DNA from: DASRSE01 sp035656655
Lineage (GTDB): Bacteria; Planctomycetota; Planctomycetia; Pirellulales; DASRSE01
Direction: 5' to 3'
DNA: 23,303 bases
Assembly: GCA_035656655.1 (NCBI GenBank)
Contig: DASRSE010000328.1
Span: 1 to 23,303 of the forward strand
Shown here: positions 15,192-23,255 of the stretch, piece after piece
Layout: every line of letters starts with the position of its first letter
Position numbering within the stretch: the stretch's first letter is position 1
Program-made: the position numbers and the translations under genes
The notes under the pieces: generated by a model
Told to the model about the DNA's origin: nothing
The model's database searches: none
What the model saw: the letters and a program-made list of their open reading frames with translations, nothing else

Positions 15192-16164
15192 TCGCTGGCC
15201 GATCGGTCGAATCGGCGATCTTTCGCGAGTTTGCTTGCGCGGCGGCGCTGCCGCCATGCGCCGCTTCGGTCTGGCGGCGCGTGATCACCTGGATGAACTC
15301 CGCGCCGAGAAGCAAAATCGTGCTCGCATAATAAAACCAGAGCATGATCACCAGCAGCGCCCCGATGATCCCATAGGGGTTGTACTTCTTGCCTACCAAG
15401 AATTGGACCAGCACCCAGCGGCCGAATTCCCAAGCGACGGCGGTGCCAAAACCGCCGCTGGCGGCGACGGGCCACCGCGCAGGGCCTTTGGCCAACAGCT
15501 TGTAAATCAAGGTGAAAAAGATCGAGTTCAAGGCGATTCCAATGCCGAAATGCATGAGGTGCCAGACGTTGATCCCCATGTGCCGATGAACCCATTCCAA
15601 GAGCGAGGCGAAGAGCGGAACATCGGCGGCGATTTTTTCGATCGTGCCCAGCGCGAAGCTGCCGAAGAAAGTAGCCATCAGCATCAGCCCCATCACGAGC
15701 AACATGGCGAAGGCTTTCAGGCGATGCAGCAAGACGTGCCAGACGGTCCACCAGAGCCCGCCCGACTGGGGCGCGTTCTTGACCTTCCAAATCCGATACA
15801 TGGCGTCTTCGAGTTGCGAGAAAATGCCAATGGCCGCGAGCAAAATTCCGACGACGCCGAGCGGCCCGCCCACCACCGCTTGCGATTGCACCTCTTCCAA
15901 GACGTGCTGCACTTGATCGGCCAGCATGCCGTTATGCGTTTCTTCGCGAATCAGATGGATCAGCTTATCCTGTTCCAATTGCAGCCGCGGTGAAATGCTG
16001 GCGATATAGCCAAACAGCGACAGCAGGACCAGCAACAGCGGAAAAAAGGAGAGCACTCCGTAATAGGCCATCGACGCCGCCAGCCGATTGCCGTCGTCGG
16101 CCGACCATTCGGTCAGGGTTCGCCACACCGGCGGCCAGGCGCGTTGCTGAAGCCAGGAGAGCAT
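15181..16164 (-). CDS. YihY/BrkB-family integral membrane protein
   Basis: The 327-residue protein shows the six-helix pattern of the YihY/BrkB (formerly annotated RNase BN) family: helices near LAASMAYYGVLSFFPLLLVLL, GGPLGVVGILLAAIGIFSQLE, AFAMLLVMGLMLMATFF, MHFGIGIALNSIFFTLIYK, the conserved segment GGFGTAVAWEFGRWVLVQFLV, and YGIIGALLVIMLWFYYAST ending LLLGAEFI. The family motif around SFFPL in the first helix and the WFY motif in the last are present. The function of the family is not settled (proposed transporter or envelope factor; the old RNase BN assignment was wrong). GAGG lies just before the ATG. The gene ends with an 11-bp convergent overlap with its neighbour and lies 205 bp downstream of the sensor kinase on the same strand; the gap holds nothing obvious. 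Confidence 0.92.
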   Translation of the reverse strand: MLSWLQQRAWPPVWRTLTEWSADDGNRLAASMAYYGVLSFFPLLLVLLSLFGYIASISPRLQLEQDKLIHLIREETHNGMLADQVQHVLEEVQSQAVVGGPLGVVGILLAAIGIFSQLEDAMYRIWKVKNAPQSGGLWWTVWHVLLHRLKAFAMLLVMGLMLMATFFGSFALGTIEKIAADVPLFASLLEWVHRHMGINVWHLMHFGIGIALNSIFFTLIYKLLAKGPARWPVAASGGFGTAVAWEFGRWVLVQFLVGKKYNPYGIIGALLVIMLWFYYASTILLLGAEFIQVITRRQTEAAHGGSAAAQANSRKIADSTDRPATTD

Positions 16165-16369
16165 GCATCCTCATAGAAAGAAGAATCGAATTTCCGCCAG
16201 CGGCAAGCGGTTCGCCGCGCGCTGCGGCCGGAGGCCCGCGCCAGCATCAACATACGGCCCGCAACGAAAATCGTAAATCGCAGTTTCCGGCCGTCGGAAG
16301 CCAGGTGGCGGCGCCGCGCGAGAATCGGCAAGCCCTTGTGGCAACGCCGAACCAAATTTAAATCGGCCT

Positions 16370-18664
16370 TTAGCGCGCGGCGACGAGCTTCAGCACGAAG
16401 CAGGCGCCTTCGCTGCCGTGCTCTTCGCTCGTCAGTTCGCCGCCCAGGTCGCGGGCGAGACGGCGGCAGAGGGCGAGCCCGAGTCCCACGCCAGGCGCCG
16501 AATTCGCCGCGTCCTTGGCCGATTTGCGAAAAGGTTGAAACAGCCGCTTCGCTTCTTTCGCGCTCACGCCTGGGCCATGATCGCGGAGACAGAGGCGTAC
16601 CCAGCGGCCGTCGCAGGCCGCGGTCAAATGCAGCCGCCGATCGGTCGCGCTGGCCGCGTACTTGCTGGCATTGTCAACGAGGTTGAAGAGGATCTGCTCG
16701 ACGGCGGCCGAATCGGCTCGCACCGGCTGCGCGGCGGTCGCGTCATCCAATTCCACGAGCAATTCTAACTGGGCTCCTTGGGCGCGCTCGAAAAGGCGCT
16801 CGCGGCAGCGGCCGATGAGCTCCGCCAGCGGCGCCGTTTTCAAGCGGTCGCTCAATTTACCGCGCTCCAACCGCGCATAGGCCAGGACATTTCCGACGAG
16901 ATGCGTCAGGCGGTCGGCTTCGGACCGCAGCGTATCGAGATAGTGTTTTTGCTGCGCCGGTTCTTGCACCATTCCTTCGGACAGCATTTCGGCGTACATC
17001 CGAAACGTGGTCAGCGGAGTGCGCAACTCATGGGTGACGGCCGAAACAAACGCGCCGCGGCGCTCGCTCAGCGTGACGACGCCAAACAAGAGCACCCCCA
17101 CCGCCGTCGCTCCCAGCAGCATGCAACCCCACGCCACCAGCAGCGAAATCCGAATCGGCGTGTACCAGGTCGCCGGGACAAACGTGACCGGCGGCACAAG
17201 CAACTTGACCGGCAACGTCGCCAGCATCCGGCCGCGGACCTCTTCGTCCGGCGCCTTGACCGGCACCAGGCTCGCCTCGGGCAAAGTCGCGCGCACCTCA
17301 TTCGTTAGCCATGCCGAGAGCTTTGACCAATCGAGCCAGCACCCTTGCACAAGAACTTTATCATCCAGCGTCACGCGGCGCGCGAAAACGAGGGCCGACT
17401 CCAGCCAAACCGCCTTGCCCAGCCCTTCGTGCAGGTTCAATTCGCTGTTGGCGGCAGGGCTCGGGCCTTGTTTCCAGTTGAAGCGCTGCTGTTGCTGGGC
17501 CAAATTCTGGCCGTATTGGGTGTAGGCGCGCGAGCGATAAGCCCAGTCGAGCGAATTCTTGACTTCTTGATCGCGATTGTCGTTTCGATTGCGGCCGTTG
17601 TCCGATTGAGCATAGGCCGGTTGATTTGCCGTTTGAAAGTTCCCGGACCCCTCGACCGCTTGATTGAGTTCCGCTGGCTGCTGATATTCATTCTGGGCGT
17701 TCCCGTTCTGCAATGGACCGGTGCCATTGGAGGTGGCATCGACGGCCGGCAGATTGGGGGGCGCGTTGCCGTAGGCGCTATTTCGCTTAGGAATCGGCGG
17801 CAACGGATTGACGAGCGCCGGATTGCCATTGTTCGCCAGCGGCGTTTGCGACGGTCGCGCAGCGTTGGGCTCGGTTGGCGCCGGCTGCACCGCGAGCATC
17901 ACCGGATTGCCGGAAGTTCCCGCCGTCGCGGTTATAGAGGAAGGGCCATTTGTCGCGGGAAGCGAATTGGCGCCCGACACGGTTTGCGGCGAGTACAAAA
18001 TCGGGGGATTCGCTTGGTTGGCCTCGTTGCCATTCGGCGGGCCGTTTCCACTCAACGGAACGCCGGCTTGCTGGCCGCTGTTCTGCACCCCCGTCGAGCC
18101 AAAATACGAATTCATTTGCGATAGAACGCTATTCGGATTGACTTGCGGCGGCAGCGCGAGCGCAATCGGCTGTTCAGGCGGCAATTTTTCGATTAACCGG
18201 TCTGGTTCGCAAAAGAGGCGCATCTCGGCCAGACGGCTCTTCGATTCGTCGATCAATTCGGCCGAACTGCCGTTCTTAACCGCCCAACTGCGGAGCTTAT
18301 CGCTAGGAACCTGGGGCGAGACGATCCGCTTGTCGGGCTCAATCTGAAAATTGAGCAAGACCAGGTCGTTGGTCGGCGTCAACAGGGGCGAAGGGAGCGG
18401 CTCCGTCCCTTTCGACCGGCCGGAAGGATACGACGGTTGATAAGCGAACGTCGGCCACGCGCTTTCTTGCGCGAGGATCGGCATGACCAGCGAGTCGGCA
18501 TGCCACAGGGCTTGGCGGACGTCTTCTTCTAACTCGGCGTCCAAGCGGCCTTGTTCGCGCTCCTGCTCGAGATCGAGCGCCTTGATGCTGAGCCAGCCCA
18601 GCGCGGCAAATGCGATCGCGAGCCCGGAGATGAAGACGAGGCCAATTTGCCACGGACGACGCAT
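16370..18664 (-). CDS. Sensor histidine kinase with long low-complexity extracytoplasmic region
   Basis: The 764-residue protein has a first membrane helix at about 7-29, a large extracytoplasmic part (30-505), a second helix at about 505-530, and a cytoplasmic kinase core. The core shows the H-box FVSAVTHELRTPL with phospho-acceptor His545, the N-box ILFNLVDNASKYA (Asn665), G1 DHGPGV (695-700) and G2 GVGLGLALCRR (725-735). It is therefore a HisKA/HATPase_c kinase that autophosphorylates and passes the phosphate to the regulator encoded upstream. The extracytoplasmic part contains about 230 residues (175-405) rich in Asn, Pro, Gly, Gln and Ser, between two more normal folded segments. No HAMP domain is evident between the second helix and the H-box; the distance is short (about 15 residues). 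The ATG has no Shine-Dalgarno site. The gene starts 84 bp after the regulator stop, as in a two-component operon. Confidence 0.94.
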   Translation of the reverse strand: MRRPWQIGLVFISGLAIAFAALGWLSIKALDLEQEREQGRLDAELEEDVRQALWHADSLVMPILAQESAWPTFAYQPSYPSGRSKGTEPLPSPLLTPTNDLVLLNFQIEPDKRIVSPQVPSDKLRSWAVKNGSSAELIDESKSRLAEMRLFCEPDRLIEKLPPEQPIALALPPQVNPNSVLSQMNSYFGSTGVQNSGQQAGVPLSGNGPPNGNEANQANPPILYSPQTVSGANSLPATNGPSSITATAGTSGNPVMLAVQPAPTEPNAARPSQTPLANNGNPALVNPLPPIPKRNSAYGNAPPNLPAVDATSNGTGPLQNGNAQNEYQQPAELNQAVEGSGNFQTANQPAYAQSDNGRNRNDNRDQEVKNSLDWAYRSRAYTQYGQNLAQQQQRFNWKQGPSPAANSELNLHEGLGKAVWLESALVFARRVTLDDKVLVQGCWLDWSKLSAWLTNEVRATLPEASLVPVKAPDEEVRGRMLATLPVKLLVPPVTFVPATWYTPIRISLLVAWGCMLLGATAVGVLLFGVVTLSERRGAFVSAVTHELRTPLTTFRMYAEMLSEGMVQEPAQQKHYLDTLRSEADRLTHLVGNVLAYARLERGKLSDRLKTAPLAELIGRCRERLFERAQGAQLELLVELDDATAAQPVRADSAAVEQILFNLVDNASKYAASATDRRLHLTAACDGRWVRLCLRDHGPGVSAKEAKRLFQPFRKSAKDAANSAPGVGLGLALCRRLARDLGGELTSEEHGSEGACFVLKLVAAR

Positions 18665-18748
18665 CAGGAGTCTACTTTGCAGTTCGGGTTGGAAACGCGG
18701 CCTCCCGCCGGCAAGGTTCGGCTCCGTCCGTCGCGACCGGCCGTCTTC

Positions 18749-19471
18749 TTACGTTTTGACACCGGCGGCCGCCGCTGGCAGATTGGCAAACATGTAACCT
18801 TTGCCGCGCACGGTGAGGATAATGCGCGGTTCATCGCCGGCATCGCGCAGTTTTTCGCGGAGCCGAGCGACGTGCATATCGATCGTGCGCGTGCTGATTC
18901 CGCGCGGATCAAGCCCCCAGACGTGCGAGAGCAATTCTTCACGCGCCAAGGCGCGGCCGACATTGGCCGCCAGATAGCGGAGCAATTCGACCTCGCGCTC
19001 CGAGAGCTCGGTCCGCTGGCCATCCTGAAAGCGCACCTCGCGCCGCGCCAAATCGGCCATGCCCTCCGGAATCGTCACCTGTAAGATGTCTTGCGGCCGT
19101 TCGGGCGAACGGCGCAAAACCGCCTCGACCCGGGCCAACAACTCCTTCACGCTGAAGGGCTTTACCACATAGTCGTCCGCACCCAGGCGCAAGCCTTGTA
19201 CGCGATCGTCCTCTTCCCCCTTGGCCGTCAAGATGATCACCGGCTGAGTCGGCTTATTCGCGCGAACCGCCTTGAGGATGTCGAGGCCGCTTGGTCCCGG
19301 CATAATCAAATCGAGCATCAACAAATCGTACGAAGAGTGGGTCGCTTTTTCCAAACCCTCGTGGCCATTGGCGGCTTGCATGACCGTGTAGCCGGCGAAC
19401 TGCAGCGCGTCGACGATTCCGCGACGGATGGCCGGATCGTCTTCGACGGTGAGAATTTTTACCGCAGCCAT
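18749..19471 (-). CDS. OmpR/PhoB-family response regulator
   Basis: The 240-residue protein has an N-terminal receiver (1-120) with the acidic pocket VEDDP (Glu10, Asp11, Asp12), phospho-acceptor Asp54 in LMLDLIMPGPSG, Thr82 (ILTAKG) and Lys104 (YVVKPF), followed by an OmpR-type winged helix (about 145-232: ELSEREVELLRYLA, LLSHVWGL, TRTIDMHVARLREKL, ILTVRGKGYMF). It would bind DNA as a phosphorylated dimer. It precedes the sensor kinase by 84 bp on the same strand, so the two form a cognate pair by position. Its targets are unknown; the flanking dioxygenase and thioredoxin-like genes are candidates by neighbourhood only. No Shine-Dalgarno site is seen before the ATG. Confidence 0.96.
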   Translation of the reverse strand: MAAVKILTVEDDPAIRRGIVDALQFAGYTVMQAANGHEGLEKATHSSYDLLMLDLIMPGPSGLDILKAVRANKPTQPVIILTAKGEEDDRVQGLRLGADDYVVKPFSVKELLARVEAVLRRSPERPQDILQVTIPEGMADLARREVRFQDGQRTELSEREVELLRYLAANVGRALAREELLSHVWGLDPRGISTRTIDMHVARLREKLRDAGDEPRIILTVRGKGYMFANLPAAAAGVKT

Positions 19472-19561
19472 GAGGACTTGAGAACTCGCACGATGGATGA
19501 ACTGGCGTGGTGGAAAATGGGATCGCGAAGACTTGTTTTACAACTGGGCTCTTGGCGCCGA

Positions 19562-20290
19562 TTAACTATTCGGCGCGAGGACCATGTCGAAAACGCCTTG
19601 CTCAATCGGCCCGTTCGGGGTCTGCACGGCTTGAACGTCCACGATCAAGGAAGGCTTGATAAATTGATCTTGCGCATTCATCGGGTCGCCTTTGAAGTAC
19701 ATCTGCGTCACCAGCGGCTTATATCCGCGGGCTTGAGCGTAGTAGTGAATGTGACTGGGCCGCCAAGCGTTATCTCCGATTTGATAGCGGCCGGGATGAA
19801 TCGTCTCATATTCATAATAGCCGTTTTCGTCCGTAAACAACCGTGCCCGGTTCAAAAACAGGTCGTCCGCGGGCGGATTTTTCGGATCGTCGTTGTCATA
19901 ACGGCCTTGCGCGTTCGCCTGCCAGACATCGAGGATCGCCATCGCGAGCGGTTGACGTTTATCGAGTGCCCACACGTGCCCGCTGATCACCAGCGGCATT
20001 CCTCGCTCGCGGGCAGGAGTAATTTTGGCGCGAAAGGGCGCTCCTTTGCGAAAGTACGGACCCCAGATATTGTCCGGAGTGGCCGTCCATTGGGTCGGCG
20101 CCTGCATCTTCATATTTCCCTGATGGGCGACCTGCGGCAAGTTTTTGGCGTAGGTTCCGAGCGAGCCGCTGGGCTCGGTCGCACGGGCGCGATCGTCGAG
20201 CAGCAGTCCGCCACAGCCGACCGCCGCCAAACTACCGGCGGTAACAGCGCCCGCCCGGGACAGCAACTCGCGCCGATTCAAATGGCTCAT
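19562..20290 (-). CDS. Tat-exported intradiol ring-cleavage dioxygenase-like protein
   Basis: Intradiol dioxygenases (catechol 1,2- and protocatechuate 3,4-dioxygenase type) open aromatic diols between the hydroxyls using Fe(III). The ligand set is visible: Tyr131 (VWQANAQGRYDND), Tyr169 (TIHPGRYQIG), and His180 and His182 (WRPSHIHYYAQ). The spacing resembles the protocatechuate beta-subunit branch more than the catechol branch. The N-terminus NRRELLSRAGAVTAGSLAA is a twin-arginine signal; Cys26 (AAVGCGG) could be a lipoprotein site, but the position -3 Ala is not ideal. The mature protein (about 242 minus 38 residues) has the single-domain length. AGGA lies about 8 nt before the ATG. An alpha subunit, transporter or ring-hydroxylating partner is not in the window, so the substrate is unknown; exported homologues may act on extracellular polyphenols. 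The gene precedes the response regulator by 90 bp on the same strand. Confidence 0.92.
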   Translation of the reverse strand: MSHLNRRELLSRAGAVTAGSLAAVGCGGLLLDDRARATEPSGSLGTYAKNLPQVAHQGNMKMQAPTQWTATPDNIWGPYFRKGAPFRAKITPARERGMPLVISGHVWALDKRQPLAMAILDVWQANAQGRYDNDDPKNPPADDLFLNRARLFTDENGYYEYETIHPGRYQIGDNAWRPSHIHYYAQARGYKPLVTQMYFKGDPMNAQDQFIKPSLIVDVQAVQTPNGPIEQGVFDMVLAPNS

Positions 20291-20417
20291 CCGTCAATCC
20301 TTTAAGCGAGAGTGGGCTCGAAAAAAACCGGCAACAATATAAACGGCGATAAATTTAAGGCCCAGGCCAAACGCTCATTCCCATAAGCAAATGGCCCGGA
20401 CCCAAAGAACGATCCTT

Positions 20418-21902
20418 TTATTCCGCCCCTTTGGCGGAGTACGGTTCGATCTTGCCCCCGTTCGGCAGCGCGCTGAATTGGTCGGGCAGATCGAGTCCGA
20501 GCCACGGGTCATTGGTTGGCATCAAGAACAATTGGGCATAGACTCGCTCGTTCAAAGACTTGATCTCGTTGGCTTGTCCGGTGGCAAACCAGAGGTGCAA
20601 TTGGCGATGCAAAGTGTATTCGTTTTTAACCGTGTCCAGCGAGAGCGCAGTGCGGAGATTGCGAAGCAACTTCATCCACGGCGTCTCCACCATCGATTTG
20701 CCAATCGCCAACCGGCCCGCGGCCATCGCCGACGGTTTGGCCGTCGCGAGGACTAGGCTTTCCGTTGCCGAGTCGAGTTGCGCGTCGACCGCGTGGAGGC
20801 TCGCGATCTGTTGCCAAACTCCGTCGGTCGTCTGCAGATCGAGTTGCTTCGCGACGTTGAGCAGTTGCGGCATCGACACGTTAGGATTTCCCTCGGCGCT
20901 CACCGGCAACGTGTTCAGCGGGCCGTAATGCAGCGCTTCGCGAGTCATGCCGTGTAGATCGCGCTGCCAAGCTTGGACGATATTTGCGAATGCATTCTGA
21001 TGATAGGCGCGCAGAACTTCGTTTCGTTTTTCGTCGCCGGCTTTTTGCAACGAATCGAACAAGCCGTGCGCCGCCTCCAACTGACGAGCGAAGGCCGCCT
21101 GGCCATACAAGCCGGGAATCGCTTCGATCGGCCGGCCTTGCGCGTCGAGCACGTAATGGATGCTGTTGCCCGTAATGGTGCGCACGATTTTGCGTCCGTC
21201 GCCGAAGTCGATGGTCACGACCGGAACTTGGCGGACCGTTTCCCAATGCAGCACATATTTTTCGCGCAGCGTCTTTTGAATCTCGGCGTTTGGATAGAGG
21301 ATCGTGCGGAAGAAGCGGCTGTTTGCGCAGCTCAGGTCGTCCGTGAGCTTGCCGAGCAAATGGAGCGAGAGGATCGGGCGACCGCGCTGAGCCGCCTCGG
21401 CTTCGGCTTGCGCCAAATCGGTGTACCAGTAGAGTCCGGAGACATAGTTGTCTTTTTGCGCGCCGACTTCGTCGAGCGCCATTTTCACCCGCTCCCAGCG
21501 AACCGTCGCCGCTTGCGCAGACTCTGGCTTCTCCGCGCCAGTTTCCCCGGACGCTCCGATTTCTACCGCCGGTTTCTGGCCTTCCGCCTGCAGCCCTGCC
21601 GGTTTCGCCGGGATGACCGGCTGCATCGCTGGATGTCCGTGGGCCGTCAATACTCCCGCGGGCGGATTTCCTTGCTCCAGATGAGCTTGAATCAGGGGAC
21701 CGTACTCGTGCATCAGCTCGTCTAGACCCTCGGGGCCGGATTCACGCAGAATCTTGATCGCACGCGCCCGCAGCGCCGGATCGTCCGAGACGACTTGCTT
21801 CGCACGCAGCGGCAACACGCTGCCGCAGGCCCAGCCGGGCAAGGCCGCGGCCAACTGCCAAGCACAGACGATAGCGAATCCCCACAGCGTGCGCGATTTC
21901 AT
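20418..21902 (-). CDS. Exported protein with a thioredoxin-like region lacking CxxC
   Basis: The 494-residue protein starts at an ATG with GGGAG about 7 nt upstream. Residues 1-25 look like a signal peptide (LWGFAIVCAWQLAAALPGWA; Cys26 follows). Residues 40-90 are helical. About 90-135 is a Pro/Ala/Glu linker. At 155-285 there is a thioredoxin-fold look: YWYTDLAQAEAEAAQRGRPI, the strand LSLHLLG, then DDLSCANSRFFRTILYP where a CxxC would sit, followed by KYVLHWETVR and VVTIDFGDG. Only one Cys (Cys192) is there, so it is not a typical dithiol oxidoreductase. The helical C-terminal half (300-494) ends in a polar tail. Family unknown to me; planctomycete exported proteins of this layout are a guess. 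It is followed by the dioxygenase gene 127 bp downstream. Confidence 0.75.
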   Translation of the reverse strand: MKSRTLWGFAIVCAWQLAAALPGWACGSVLPLRAKQVVSDDPALRARAIKILRESGPEGLDELMHEYGPLIQAHLEQGNPPAGVLTAHGHPAMQPVIPAKPAGLQAEGQKPAVEIGASGETGAEKPESAQAATVRWERVKMALDEVGAQKDNYVSGLYWYTDLAQAEAEAAQRGRPILSLHLLGKLTDDLSCANSRFFRTILYPNAEIQKTLREKYVLHWETVRQVPVVTIDFGDGRKIVRTITGNSIHYVLDAQGRPIEAIPGLYGQAAFARQLEAAHGLFDSLQKAGDEKRNEVLRAYHQNAFANIVQAWQRDLHGMTREALHYGPLNTLPVSAEGNPNVSMPQLLNVAKQLDLQTTDGVWQQIASLHAVDAQLDSATESLVLATAKPSAMAAGRLAIGKSMVETPWMKLLRNLRTALSLDTVKNEYTLHRQLHLWFATGQANEIKSLNERVYAQLFLMPTNDPWLGLDLPDQFSALPNGGKIEPYSAKGAE

Positions 21903-22289
21903 GATTTGGCTCCCGGTTCAGACGAAGGGGTTCGAAGTGGCAGACGAGAATTCGGTCGGATGCTTCAAAACTGTTTTTAACCATCGGGCTGTCTCTCATC
22001 TTCGTCCAATCGTACTGGAAAACGCCAGCGGCGCGGGTAACCGTTTTGTAACACTCGGACTCGCGAGAAAGTGACCAGTTTTCGCTAAAATGTGGGCTTC
22101 GCGAGCCCGTTCCGCGACTCGGATCGCGAACAATGCCGACAGTCGTCCGCGGCCAGCGGCTCTGGCGGCGTCGCTGCGCTCGCTCCAGGAGCCGGTCCGC
22201 GCTGGACCAGGGGAACAAGGGTCGCGAACTATTTTTGAACGCCGCCGGCGGTTGCTTGCGTTGCGACCGCGAATCTCGATAATCGGGGC
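21903..22289. other. 387-bp divergent intergenic stretch
   Basis: No gene is supported. It holds the ribosome site of the minus-strand gene (GGGAG near 21911), a small hairpin GGGCT-TCGCG-AGCCC (22094-22108), and the promoter directly before the isomerase-like gene. The plus-strand TAAAAT at 22086 has no partner at -35. Otherwise nothing was found. Confidence 0.5.
22256..22283 (+). promoter_or_regulatory. Promoter for a leaderless transcript of the isomerase-like gene
   Basis: TTGCGT (22256-22261) and GATAAT (22278-22283) are 16 bp apart. The -10 matches 5/6 of consensus, the -35 only the TTG. The ATG begins 6 bases after the -10, where transcription would start, and there is no room for a Shine-Dalgarno site. 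Confidence 0.5.
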
Positions 22290-23108
22290 ATGCTCGCCAC
22301 CCTTTCGCAAGTTTGCACGCTCCACGCGCCCTTTGAAAAAGATCTTGAAGACTATGCCGCCGGCGCATGCCGCGCGGTGGAACTTTGGCTGGGCAAGCTC
22401 GAAACGTACTTGCAATCGCACTCGCTCCGGCAAGTTCGCGAGTTGGTCGCCGAATATCAATTGAGCCTTCCCGCCGCCAGCTACCAGGGTGGTCTGTTTG
22501 TCGCGGAAGGGGCGGCCCGCGACGCGCACTGGGCCCATTTTCAGCGCCGGCTGCAGCTTTGCGAGGAATTGGACATCCGCACGCTGATCGTCGCGGGCGA
22601 TCTAGCTGGACCGCTAGATTCGGCGGCGTTTGATCGCTTGCGCGATTCGCTGCACGAGGCGGCCGAGCGGGCCGTGGCGCGCGGCGTGCGCCTCGCTTTT
22701 GAATTTCAAGCCGGCGCGAGCTTCGCCAATAATCTCCAGACCGCGGCGTCCCTCATTGCCGAAATTAGCAAGCCCAATCTCGGCATCTGTCTCGACGCCT
22801 TTCACTTTTATAACGGCCCGAGCAAGACCGAAGACCTTGGATTGCTGACGACAGAAAACTTGTTCCATGTTCAGTTGTCCGATGTGGCAGGCGTGCCGCG
22901 TGAATGGGCGAAGGACGCGGATCGCATCTTGCCTGGCGATGGCGATTTTCCGCTGGCGCCCTTGATCAAGCGCCTGCAGACCATTGCTTATGAGGGAGCG
23001 GTGTCCGTCGAGTTGATGAACCCGCAAATGTGGCAGATTTCGCCGCGGCAATTCGGCGAAATCGCGATCACCGCGCTGCGCAAGATTTTGGGTCAGGCGC
23101 AGAATTAG
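22290..23108 (+). CDS. Sugar-phosphate isomerase/epimerase-type TIM barrel (xylose isomerase-like)
   Basis: The 272-residue protein has the single-domain size of the AP-endonuclease-2/xylose isomerase-like barrel family. Visible strands and likely metal ligands are Glu138 (RLAFEFQ), Asp169 and His172 (GICLDAFHFYNG), His193 (FHVQLSD), and Glu241 (VSVELMNP); GDGDFPLAPLIKRL is the usual loop before the last strands. The family includes isomerases, epimerases, inosose dehydratase and 3-dehydroshikimate dehydratase, and the substrate cannot be told from sequence. A dehydroshikimate dehydratase would feed protocatechuate to an intradiol enzyme, and one lies 2 kb away, but that enzyme carries an export signal, so a shared pathway is weak inference. 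No ribosome site precedes the ATG; transcription appears leaderless. The gene is followed by the repeat block at the window edge. Confidence 0.88.
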   Translation: MLATLSQVCTLHAPFEKDLEDYAAGACRAVELWLGKLETYLQSHSLRQVRELVAEYQLSLPAASYQGGLFVAEGAARDAHWAHFQRRLQLCEELDIRTLIVAGDLAGPLDSAAFDRLRDSLHEAAERAVARGVRLAFEFQAGASFANNLQTAASLIAEISKPNLGICLDAFHFYNGPSKTEDLGLLTTENLFHVQLSDVAGVPREWAKDADRILPGDGDFPLAPLIKRLQTIAYEGAVSVELMNPQMWQISPRQFGEIAITALRKILGQAQN

Positions 23109-23148
23109 CGGCGCTCCGGATGCCGTTCGCCGCCGCGCTCCACCCGCA

Positions 23149-23244
23149 ACTCGGCGATTCGTCATTCCCGCCACTCGGCTATTCGTCATTCCCGCGACTC
23201 AGCGATTCGTCATTCAGGCGACTCGGCTATTAGTCATTCCCGCG
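23149..23244. repeat. Four tandem 24-bp units
   Basis: Units at 23149, 23173, 23197 and 23221 begin ACTCRGC, contain ATTCGTCATTC (ATTAGTCATTC in the last), and end CCCGCC, CCCGCG, AGGCG or run on into the palindrome. They are contiguous with no spacers. The array starts 41 bp after the isomerase-like gene stop and lies outside any supported gene. Confidence 0.9.
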
Positions 23245-23255
23245 GAGGCGGGAAT
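23236..23255. repeat. ATTCCC-N8-GGGAAT palindrome (dRS3/REP-like), with start of an inverted partner at the edge
   Basis: ATTCCCGC / GCGGGAAT form a perfect 8-bp stem with loop GGAG. The sequence continues GAATCCAG (23252-23259), and its exact inverse CTGGATTC is the last eight bases of the window (23296-23303), so a second, inverted copy probably begins there. The 20-bp pattern equals the Neisseria dRS3 consensus; related GTCATTCCCGC palindromes occur in many genomes as REP-type units. Confidence 0.75.

Noticed and set aside
15181..16164. Annotation of the BrkB-type gene as ribonuclease BN
   Set aside because: The old RNase BN name for the YihY family is a known misassignment; the sequence is an integral membrane protein.
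19091..20305. Plus-strand frame of 404 codons over the response regulator and dioxygenase
   Set aside because: Both minus-strand genes have complete catalytic and functional motifs; this frame is their shadow.
23030..23233. Frame of 67 codons across the terminal repeats
   Set aside because: It begins inside the isomerase-like gene in another frame and then translates the 24-bp repeats; no ribosome site.
23149..23244. Possible CRISPR array (regular short repeats)
   Set aside because: The 24-bp units are contiguous with no spacers, diverge within units, and no cas gene is in the window.
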